Assembly: GCA_013399115.1 (NCBI GenBank)
Contig: VXAA01004313.1
Coordinates: forward strand, 1 to 64,000
Reading direction: 5' to 3'
Length of the DNA stretch: 64,000 nt
From: Anseranas semipalmata
Taxonomy: Eukaryota > Chordata > Aves > Anseriformes > Anseranatidae
This document shows positions 10,309-19,596 of the stretch, piece by piece. Under the pieces are notes generated by a model. It did not search any database. It worked only from the letters and a program-made list of their open reading frames with translations, and was not told where the DNA came from. Both the position numbers and the translations under genes were made by a program. Numbering within the stretch: the stretch's first letter is position 1; each line of letters begins with the position of its first letter.

Positions 10309-13300
10309 GAAATTGCCTGACCCTTGCAAACTCTGCAGCTCTGGCTCCGAGCTCCTTCTCCCACTCCCTTCTCTGGGATTTATCCTGTCTCCACCCTAAA
10401 GCAATTCTGGGAAAGCGAATACAGGCATAGACCTTAAATCAAACAATTTTCTGTTCCAATTGGTACTTCATGAAGCCACACGAAGTTAGGCAAGGCACAC
10501 GTTCTCTCCTCACTCCTAGCAGCTCATCAATCACATACTAAGCCTCAGTTAGTGCATCGGGAGTTGTAAAACGGAATTGTAGATCAGCAAAGCAGAATAG
10601 TGCCCTTTCAATTTCGGCTGACGTAGCAGCCTTCTCTGCAGACTCCGCATCTCTGCTCTGTGTCCAGAAGTCTGTATGTCTGTGAGAATCATGGTGCAGC
10701 TACAGTGGTAGGACTTTCCCAGGCTGGGGTGAAAAAGTGCTTCATCTAGCCCACAGTGACGCACAGCCCAAGGACTGCCCATGAAAGTCAGAGCAGTCAT
10801 CGGACGTGTGATCATTTGATGCTGCCTCCTTATTTCCAGGCCTTTTCTCTTCAGGCTGGAACAAGACAAACACTCCTCTTTCCTTCAGCCAGGCAGAGGA
10901 GAAGAGTCAGTGATGGAAAATCTAAGATAATTGCAAGGAAAGATAGCTGGAGAAAAACAACAACCACTTTCATTATCCTGCTGAGGAAATCTTGGCATCT
11001 GTGGATAAATCCTGTCAGCAAAGGATACCTTGAAGCAAAAAGGATGATGAGCATGTACTAAGTAAACCATGGGATCTGGGAAGAGGGACCTCTGCAAAAC
11101 AAAAGTGGACAATTCTGGAGAAAGTAGAGCAAGCTCAAGCAAGTGCAGAGCCTTGCCTGGTGTCTAATTCATCAGAAATAATCCCTGCACGGGACAGGTT
11201 TAGTATCAAGAACTGAGGAACCTCATCAGCAGGTCAGCTGGCTTCATGTAGCTGGGCCCCTCGAGCTAGTGCTAGCCTGCTTTGCCCTCACAGACCTCTG
11301 ACTGTTGCCTCCACGCAAAATCTGCTGCAGCACGGTCATCCAGCAGCTTGCAAGCATACCCGCTAAATTTACAGGACCAAAAGTTGCATCTTGCCCAAAT
11401 GAATAGAAAGCAAACTTGCACTTAAATCTGAGAACTTTGGGTATCAGAAGAAAACTTTTGGAAATGTTGACCTGAATGTCCAGCACACCTGCCCTGGCTG
11501 GGGACTGCCCCTCAAAGAAAAGGCAAGGCTGCTTAACTGTGTGGAACCAAGCCTTGGAGACATGGATCCAAAGCAGGCTTTTCACCTGGACTAACTGAAC
11601 GTGACTGGAAGTAGAGAGGAATGAAATAAGGATACGCTGGTGTGAACACTGGCAGAGGAAGAGCTCGGAAGCAGTTACTTGCTTTCACCTTCACTTCTTT
11701 GCTTCCTTCTGCCTGCTCCAGTGCAGCTGAGCTGGGGGAAGAGCTAGAAGCCTTTCTGGATTTTTCTGAAGCTGAGTCATTTGGGTGGATGAAATAAGGA
11801 CATCTGTGATGCTCCTTTCTCCCTTGTTGCATACCTTGAATGATCACTGACACCGAGGCTAAAGCATAAGCTTTCTGATTCAGTTGCAGTTCCCCACTTT
11901 GCACAGGAGTTAATAGCGATTCCTCCTGCTGGGTGAAGGACAGTCAGGCTCCAGGACAGCTTCAGGCAGGCACAACCCATACAGTGACATTTAAAAGTAC
12001 TCTGGCATGTCCAAGCATGACCCAAGACTGCAGGATGTGGTCTTGATCTTTCTTCTAATAAGCAATACAAAACAACTGCTAGAACCGGTCCCTAGTCTAC
12101 CCTCTTTTGCTTACATGCTGTTCATTAAGTAGCTTCCAATCATCCCAAGAGTCTAGAATTCTCTTCTTGCAAGTGCAAGGAAGGTGTCATTTTAAACTAT
12201 TTAAAATATTTTCCTTTGAAATGTATTTATTTGTGATCTGTAAATCTACTCTGGGGCTCTATTACTAACTTGTGTATTGACATACTTTTATTTTGTTACC
12301 AGTAAACGGCATCTACCTTAAAATGACAAGGTCTGAAGGTTTTAAGCATAAGGTAGACAATTTCAGAAAGTCAGTGCTCAGCATTTTCTGAAAACCAGGT
12401 CCCTTTTTAAGGTATTTCAAACCAAACACATAAAAGCAAAGAAACCCCAAATCATTAATTACTTTTGAAAATTTTAGCCAGGGAACACTTTTTTAGTGCT
12501 GGTTCAGGAGTCATTAATTATCATTGCATAGAATGTAATAACAAACCAGACCTCCCCAATGGGCAAAAGCAAACCACTTCTCTTCTACCTTTTTTTTTTT
12601 TTTTAATGGCAGTAATAAAACATATTATCACGCACCTCCAACCATGAATGTTCTCCAAAGCAACTTGATATTAAAACCCGAATCATCTGACTGGATGAGT
12701 TTTTACAGATTGTTACAGCAGGGCAAGCCAGGAATGTTATTAGAGTGGCCTGAGGCACAGTACTATTCCATGGAAACTGAATAATAGTTAAAAATGTTGA
12801 GTGTTCCAAAATTCATTTTCTCAAAGGGGATTTGTGGCACTGCTGGGGGATTAGAGCCATTCCTATTCAACCAGCTATATTCCCTATGAGACCTTCATTT
12901 GTGCCTATTTCATCCGAACAGTCAGGTTTATTTCACTGTGGCAGAATACTGATGTGAGCTGGCTTTTCTGTTGTCTGGACTTGTTCAGTTTTTCCTCCCT
13001 TCTTCAGCAGCAATTCATTTGCATAGTTTTCCAGGCTACAGCAGCAGTAGGAAAAGGTTGGGCTGAAACCTAGTTAATGCCATTCAAATATGCTCCAGGT
13101 TTGTATTTTCAGTACTCAGTCCCTGTGACCGTACTCTGCACTACAAGATTTGCCACCTTGCTTCATGAGATTCAATGTGGAAGCCCAGTTTTCAGCATTA
13201 ATATAGCACTTTTCATCTGCAGATGTCACAGCTCGTTGGAAAGAGTATGAGCAAAATGTTGTGTGTCTCAGCTACCTGTGGTGCCTCCTGCAGCCTCAAA

Positions 13301-14007
13301 AGACATCTCTGTGCACGTCTGTCTGGGGTGACTGTCACTCTAGGAGCAGATGGAGTTTTTAAAATGCTACAGGTAGTGCAGATCTAACACCAGAATGAAC
13401 AGGGTTGCATTTTTGCACTTCTTAGTGAGTTTTAGAATGAAATTTAGGTGCAAACAGATAAAGAATCAATATAAGAGACATGGCCAAAGTTGTTTTTGTT
13501 TGTTTGTTTTTGTTTTTTGTTTTTTTGGTTTTGGTTTTTTTTTTTTTTTTTTGAAATTTAGGTCTGAGACCTATAAAGTTGCATTAAAACTTCTGTTTGT
13601 TCCCCAGGCCTTAGTGTCACTTGACTGTCAGCATGATCTTAGTATAAAATTAAGCATCTCCACCAAGAAACATAGAAAATATAGTGTGTTTGTTTATTTC
13701 TTTTGGATTTTGTGTGTGTGTGTTTTGAAGGAAAAATATGAACTGGGAAATACAGCTAAAGCCATAACTGAGGAGAGCTGTAGAAATGAAAATTAAAGGC
13801 AAATGAGAGCAAAAGGGATGGAATACTAATAAACATAACATTCATCTGAATTCAGTGTCATTCACATTAGGGTAAACTAGGTTTATGTTAAAATTAGCAC
13901 CTACTTCCTGTACCAGGGCTGTCTGGATTTACTACAGAGTGGACATTATAAGATGTCGTCCTTATACTACCGAATCACCAAAGACTTGAAGCTTTCTTTT
14001 CTTACAG
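10309..14007. other. Unique non-coding sequence with T-rich low-complexity tract
   Basis: Intron-like sequence without a supported gene. The minus-strand frame at 11533-11904 and the plus-strand frame at 13395-13796 are open, but neither is a recognisable protein; the second runs through a poly(T)-encoded F-rich tract. An AT-rich block at 12455-12830 contains homeodomain-like TCATTAATTATCATT words. Confidence 0.45.
13491..13552 (+). repeat. T-rich / (GTTT)n low-complexity tract
   Basis: GTTT units grade into long T runs interrupted by G pairs. On the opposite strand it would be an A-rich tail-like sequence. No retrocopy was recognised on its minus-strand 5' side. Confidence 0.9.
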
Positions 14008-14015
14008 CAAATTCA

Positions 14016-14616
14016 CACAATCACAAGGTCGCAGACTGGCTGAGGTGGGAAGGGACCTCTGGAGGCCACCTGCTCCAACCTCTGCTCAAGCAGGGCCACC
14101 TACAGCAGGTTGCCCAGGACCATGTCCACATGGCTTCTGAATATCTCCAAGGATGGAGACTCCACAGCCTCTCTGGGTAACATGTGCCAGTGTTCAACCA
14201 CCCCCACAGTAGAATTTGTTTCCTGATATTCAGACAGAGCCTCCTGTGTTTCAGTATGTGCCCATTGCCTCTTGTCCTGTCACTGGACAGTGCTGAGAAG
14301 AGCCCGCCTCCCTCTTCTTCATTCCCTCCCACCAGGTATTGGTACATACCGTTAAGATCCCCCCTGAGCCTCCTCTTCTCCAGGCTGAACAGTCTCACCC
14401 CTCTCACGCTGTCCTCACATGAAAGAGGCTCCAGTCCCTTAATCACCTTAGCGGCCTGGTGCTGGCTGGACTCTCTCCCGTAGGTCCACATCTTGCCCTG
14501 GGGAGCCCAGAACTGGGCACAGAGCTCCAGGTGTGGCCTCACCAGTGCTGAGCAGAGGGGAAGGGACCCTTCCTTTGACCAATGCTGCTCCTAAAGCAGC
14601 CCAGGCTGCTGTTGGC
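14016..14616 (-). mobile_element. CR1 LINE, 5'-truncated, minus strand
   Basis: Read on the minus strand, this copy encodes in one long frame (14021-14542) a decayed ORF2 C-terminus. It starts RPHLELCAQFWAPQGK, continues through IKGLEPLSCEDSVRGVRLFS and LEKRRLRGDLNGMYQYLVGG, then DRTRGNGHILKHRR. These are standard CR1 landmarks in the right order. The 3' UTR follows, with a CTGCTTGAGCAGAGGTTGGA-like tail and a degenerate TTGTGATTGTGT-like end near 14016-14030. The 5' break is at about 14616. Immediately beyond it, after 9 bases, a 7SL RNA pseudogene begins in the opposite orientation. Confidence 0.95.
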
Positions 14617-14625
14617 ATGCTGTTT

Positions 14626-14812
14626 GCTGGGCGTGGTGGTATTCCCTTGCACTCCCAGCTATTTGGGAGGCCGAGCTCACTGGACCGCTTGAGCCCACTA
14701 TGCCAAGTGTCCACACTGATCTCCAGCAGCATGGTGATCCCCAGGGAACTCAGGGCCACCAGGATGACTACGGAGGGGTGAGACAGCCTAGGTTGGAGGA
14801 GGTCAAAATTCA
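14626..14812 (+). pseudogene. RN7SL pseudogene: 7SL (signal recognition particle) RNA pseudogene, 3'-truncated
   Basis: The first 50 bases (14626-14675) align without gaps to the 5' Alu-domain of vertebrate 7SL RNA, with GCTGGGCGTGGTGG at the exact 5' end and CCCAGCTATTTGGGAGGC further on. After a deletion of roughly 25 nt, the S-domain follows: ACTATGCC, AGTGTCCACACTGA, CATGGTGATCC, AGGGCCACCAGG, CGGAGGGGTGAGACAGCCTA and GAGGAGGTCAAAA. The S-domain part rules out an Alu-type SINE, which lacks it. The copy ends at about 14808-14812, short of the 3' part of the Alu-domain, and has no poly(A) tail. SRP RNA normally scaffolds the co-translational targeting particle. This copy has lost part of helix 5 and the 3' end, so it cannot work. 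Confidence 0.88.
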
Positions 14813-16122
14813 TTGCAATAGAAAAATCGAAGCTGAGAAATTATTAGTTGTGGATTTCAAACCTAGAAGGGAAGCAAATTGTTTTAAATGTGCTGTGTTT
14901 TTAAACTATTTAATGATAGCTTGACTTATTTTTTAAGCCCACATGGAGACTTTTATCACATGTTCAGCTAACTAAATGGTAGCTATTTGTTTTCTAAACT
15001 AGTTTTCTAGGCTTTAACTCCTAGGTTGAAGAGGATGTATTACCCTACCTTGCCATTGACACAAAGGGAGACCAGGTGACTAGTTTATGCAAGACACTTA
15101 GTCTTCAGGTATAGAATTAGGTAAGACAAAGTTCCTGATCCTCCACGTCACACACCCACATGGACACACACACTGGTTGGGCAATGTAATTAGCACTGAC
15201 CAAGCACATACCTCTTCCCAAGCCTGCACAGCTGGGCAGAGATACACCACCGCTGTGGCTGTACTTGCTCAGGGTAAGGCCAGGCACTGTTTCATCCTTT
15301 GTGTCTCACCCTGTATTGTTGGAGTGATAGTGAAAACAGTGAGCTCTGGGGCATTGTTGTTGTTTCCCACAGGCACACCGCACTGTTTGGGAAATTTCTT
15401 CAGAATTTTCTCCAGCTGCTCTTCTGGACTTCAAATGCATTGTTGGGATTGACCTTGGTTAAGTCACTCACGTTGCAAAATGGGCTGAACAACTAACCAC
15501 ATGTCTCATCAGACCTTCGCTTCACCAGTGAGTATTTCTGTGAGTGCCACGCTTCACTGCCAACTACACAGAATACTTTTCTAGGCATCTAGGATAGAGC
15601 CTGCTTTCAGGACATGTCTATCAGGACGAACATCGACTCCCGGAATGTAGACACAGATATGTCTGAAAAAGCAAGCAGCAAGTTATGGTTGTTTTCAAGC
15701 CTCTTCTGAGCCAAGAGGAGGCCTCAGGGGTACATCTCAAAGTGTAAAACAGTGACCAGATTAAAGGAGATTTAAAGCACAGATTAAAGGAGCCCTTATT
15801 AGAGTACACATTAGAAGAAGTAGGACAACTAGAACATTTTCTCAGGATGTGCTCAGAACCACACAAGAATTGTTTCAAAGAGCAGTGGCTTATGACTAAA
15901 AGAGACAGTTTAAAGTGTTTTTGGACATCATGTGTCTCTTGTCTTTACCACAGGTTTAGCCTTGCATGGACAAACAGTCCAATTCCAGCACAAGGGGTGT
16001 TTAATTTCTTATTAAACTATGCTGTTCGTATGTTGGCATTGTTTGAAGCAATAGTGCATGTTAGATTTTTATGCTCTGACTCTTATGACACCTCTTCTCC
16101 ACCCTCCTTGTGTTGAATGCCC
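14813..16122. other. Unique non-coding sequence
   Basis: No supported gene. A possible MIR-like remnant lies at 15427-15487. A 12-bp word AGATTAAAGGAG occurs twice, 23 bp apart, at 15758 and 15781. Nothing else was recognised. Confidence 0.45.
15427..15487 (+). repeat. Possible MIR-like SINE remnant
   Basis: GACCTTGGTTAAGTCACTCA followed closely by AAAATGGG resembles the core and following part of the ancient amniote MIR family, with a deletion between them. The tRNA-related head is not convincing. Chance similarity remains likely. Confidence 0.28.
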
Positions 16123-16140
16123 GTTTGGGTTAACCCAAAC
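16123..16140. repeat. Perfect 18-bp palindrome
   Basis: GTTTGGGTTAACCCAAAC equals its own reverse complement over all 18 bases and the flanking bases break the symmetry. The expected number of such perfect palindromes in 64 kb of random sequence is well below one. It contains a HpaI-type GTTAAC centre. No protein-binding assignment is made. Confidence 0.95.
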
Positions 16141-16654
16141 ATATTGGCTGGATGAGAGCAAATCATATGGTCAAATAATAATATTGGTTCCAATGCTTAG
16201 TTTTCTAAGAAATCCTATTGTCTCCAGTCAGGCTATTTGCATGGATAATGACCATTCTTGTAATAAAGGAATGTACTATTAGATTTCTTTATATATAACT
16301 GGCGAGTAGATGGCCTTGTAGTTGGAAATATCCCTAAGTTGTAAGTAGCTATGTGACTGTAATAAGATTTACTTGAAGACACTTCAGCATTCATGCTGAT
16401 CTCTCCTTAAAACATAAATGTCAGAGCAGCTGAGATAACTAACTCCCACCGATTACAGTGAAATAGATACTAATTACCCTTTGAGGATTTGAACCTGGAG
16501 CATAACAGAAGGCAAAATGTAACTTAAAGAAATCCATAATAGAAAAATAATTACGATATTATAAAAATAACTTGTATTGCTGTTGTACTGAATATTCTGC
16601 ACTTAGATGTTTCCATTAAAAGGATTTACAAGATTTATAAATCTGGTTCTACAA

Positions 16655-16740
16655 CATTTTAGAATTCAAAGCTGGGATAGACCATGTCATTTATATTGCA
16701 ACAACCTCCTGAATTTAGTTTAAATCAGTTCAATTTACAA
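16655..16740 (-). mobile_element. Possible ancient CR1 3' remnant
   Basis: On the plus strand the words TAGAATTCAAAGCTGGGATA, GACCATGTCATTTA and CCTCCTGAATTTA appear in the order expected for the reverse complement of an old CR1 3' end (approximately a ...CAAGGCCAGAAGGGACCAT... motif, then CCTCCTGTAT). The match is diverged and short. Confidence 0.38.
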
Positions 16741-17535
16741 CTACAGATACTATTTTTTTCAACAGGATCTATTTTCTCCTACATGTATTTGATAATACAA
16801 GCTACAGAATCACTCAATTGTTACCATATAAGACTGTGCTTCTGCAAAGTTCTAAAAGCTGGCTCCAAAAACAGCTTATTGCAGTACCTGTTGTAGACAA
16901 CAGACCATTGTCTGTTATTAAAAACGAGATATGTATTAAGCTTTGACATTATCTAACAGCTGTAAGAACCTTTAAAAGAAATTGGCAATAGTCAGCATTT
17001 AACTCAGTAAGATAAGGAGATGCAGCCCATGAGGCCAGTCCCAAAATCTAGTTGACTTTGGCCAACTAAGTCAAATCTTCCTTTTTAGGCACAAAAGCGT
17101 AGTTACAAACACACAGCTTATACCTGCAGACAAACATTGAACTCTCCGATTGCCTAGATGACACATAAAATCTATGGTGTTCTTCTGAGTGAGATGGTTT
17201 TAGATGTACTGGGCTTAGCACTAATCTGAATGTCCGTCCCTTGGATTCAACGGAACATAACAGGTTCTCAGATGCCTTTGTAGTCTCACCTTGTGAAATG
17301 AAAGCATTCAGACAGCTTTCCATGCTATTCATCATATCTTTCATATCATTTATCAACCTACTGAAGGCTATATATTAGAATCCTTGGAAGGACTGCTACA
17401 TCTCATACGCCTCAGAATCTCCCCAAGCCGCCCAGGTAAAATTTAGATGGTAAATCTCAGCTGCCCATTCAGAGCTGGACTCGAGTCCATCCCTCCCTGG
17501 GTTTGGCCTAGGCTTTTTGAGTGAAGATTACTACA

Positions 17536-17549
17536 GTGCCACCTAGTGC
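17536..17549 (-). promoter_or_regulatory. CTCF-like binding motif (minus orientation)
   Basis: The reverse complement, GCACTAGGTGGCAC, matches 13 of 14 positions of the widely used CTCF core pattern CCASYAGRKGGCRS. This is a motif match only. Occupancy cannot be inferred from sequence, and such matches occur by chance. Confidence 0.35.
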
Positions 17550-19461
17550 TGCTTTGCTGATCCTTGCATACGCTGCACAGCATTTGTGAGGGCATTGCTC
17601 TGTATTCATTACTTCTAGCTCTCAATACTCTTAAATCTTGAAAATGCAATCCACTGCCTCGGGAACATTCCCTCCTCATCCCATCTTTTTTCAGGGAAGT
17701 CATAATATAGATTATATATATTTCTGTAACAGACCTTTCAGCAATAAAATTGGCACTAAGCAGCGTGACTGTATGGAATGGGGAAGGAACTGGAGATTAT
17801 CTTGCAAAGACCATGTGTTCCCTAATCTTCAAAATGTGCAACTTTTAAAAATAGAAATGTGGAAGTTGCTCAGTAAAGTAAGCTTAGAGAAGGGGCCTGA
17901 TGCCTTCTGGCGTGGCCAGTCTCGGTGCTTGCGAGTACCAGGGAAAAGAGGGAAGGTATCCCTGAATACAAAGATGATTTCTACACGCCCAGCCCAAATA
18001 ATGAAGAAGCTATTCTTTTCCCTGTATATGTGGAGGGCAATCTCTGCTGAAAAAATCCACAGAGATTCCAACACCCCAGGAGATGAGAAAGAGTTCAAGA
18101 CTCTCTATGCAATTCTGTTAACTAAAATGTAGCTGATTCATGTAGCAATCCTCCCTATCAACTCACCCAGGTCTCCTGTGTTCCCAGACTAGGAGCCTCG
18201 AGAGGAGCTTGGTACAGACACGGGAGGACAGCTGCCCTAAAAGTAACCATAGCCAAGAAAGTTACCCAACAGGCAGCTTTTGAATTTCTGCAGCCTGAAG
18301 CAAGGCAGTGTGCCTCGAGACAGCTAATACCATATTTTTGAAGTCTTTTTAAAGTAATAACACAGAGAAGGTCCTAGTGAGAAACCAACGGGAAGTAAGC
18401 ACTTAGGGACTTGTTAAAATCCTTCTGGGTTCCTGTCTACATCTGCAGAAGCTTTTAACTCTGACCTCAGGACATCTTGTGGTCAAGTAAACGCGCTTTG
18501 CTAAATGTGACACTGATTTTGTGCGCTGTGGTACAATGTGACCTGTGGCCTGTGTGATTAAAAGTAGCTGCTGTCGCCAGATGTTCCACGTGTCTCCCCA
18601 TGCTGCTTATTTAAAGTGCTGGCAGCATCTACCACCAAGCGGTCCAACACCAAGTGGGCCAAATGACTATTTCTGTTTTCTTGAAGAGCTATAATGTTGA
18701 GGTGTTTATCTGAAACAGTTTGAGGCCATGTCCATGATAACAACTGAAGGGTGAATAATTTCAGGTGTATAACAGGTTCCATTTAGACCAGTAAAGTCTG
18801 TTCTGTGATTTCTCTCATCTTACAATCATTGTAATTCAAGAACTATACTGGGATTGCTCTTGAAAAGTCCTACTAACACTCCCAGCATTCTCATTTTCAT
18901 AGCACCTTCAATACTGATCTAAAATTAGACTCTGTTCCTGAAATGAATATATTGCTCTTCAATATGCAAGCCACAAATTGACAATAAATTCTTGTTTCAT
19001 ATACTTAGTGCTGAATTAGTTTGAAGTAAGATTAGAAGATTTACTTTTTGCCACATCTAAGGTCATAAAGTAAATAATAGAAACTGTTTTCCATGCAGTC
19101 TGCTTGAAAGTTTTTGCCTTTTTTTAGCCAACAGAGCAAACTTTGCCTGGTAGAAGAACTATATGTAAGATAGTAAAATATGTAAAAGAGGTAATATTAT
19201 AAAACTCTAAGTTAAATAAATATGTATCAACAAATTAATGCAATGTACAAATCTAGATGTATTGGTGCTTTTTTTTTTTTTACTTAGAAATAGATACAAG
19301 CTTCCACATACTTGATAAAAATGTCTAGACCTTATCTTACTCAAGTGAATTCATGTCTGTTTAATAAGCAGAATGGTGCCAACAATTTTATAGAAAGCCC
19401 CACTTGTTTTTTTCCTCTGGAATGTCTCCAAGCAAGTCACACTCTTGAGAAAAAAAAAGTT

Positions 19462-19596
19462 TGGCCCTGATCCTGCAGAGACTTATGTATGTGTCAAGTT
19501 TTACATGCTGTGAAGAGCCCCATTGATTTAAATAGAGCTACTCACAAAGCAAAATGTTAAGCATCTGCACACATTTCACCAGGTTTAGGATCTTTG
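19462..19596. repeat. Ancient fold-back (palindromic) interspersed repeat
   Basis: The element is an imperfect inverted repeat with arms of about 62-66 bp. The left arm begins GGCCCTGATCCTGCAGAGAC and includes ACATGCTGTGAAGAGCCCCA; the right arm carries ATAGAGCTACTCACAAAGC, ATGTTAAGCATCTGCACACA and ends AGGTTTAGGATC. Reverse-complementing the left arm lines it up with the right arm along its whole length. The two-armed layout and the central CATTGATTTAAAT resemble old amniote elements whose centre reads roughly CCATTGACTTCAATGG, known to me from turtle, crocodile and bird DNA. It is probably a non-autonomous DNA transposon remnant. Confidence 0.72.

Larger units (their letters stand above)
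16141..19461. other. Unique non-coding sequence
   Basis: AT-rich intron-like sequence. A weak match to the 3' end of an ancient minus-strand CR1 occurs at 16655-16740 and a CTCF-like motif at 17536-17549. The 164-codon open frame at 17638-18132 has no recognisable domain and lacks homologues I can recall. I do not call it a gene. Confidence 0.45.

Noticed and set aside
11533..11904. 123-codon minus-strand open frame, serine-rich
   Set aside because: Low-complexity serine run only, no motif, overlapping frames on the same strand equally open.
13395..13796. 133-codon plus-strand open frame
   Set aside because: Its hydrophobic F-rich core is just the translated T-rich tract.
14626..14675. Alu element
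   Set aside because: The 5' part looks Alu-like, but the continuing S-domain sequence identifies 7SL RNA itself.
16485..16495. Exact B-box word GGTTCAAATCC on the minus strand
   Set aside because: The flanking sequence shows neither an A-box nor a SINE core, so a single 11-base match is taken as chance.
17638..18132. 164-codon plus-strand open frame
   Set aside because: No recognisable domain, unusual composition and no exon boundary support; a frame this long is within chance for 64 kb of vertebrate DNA read in six frames with non-ATG starts allowed.
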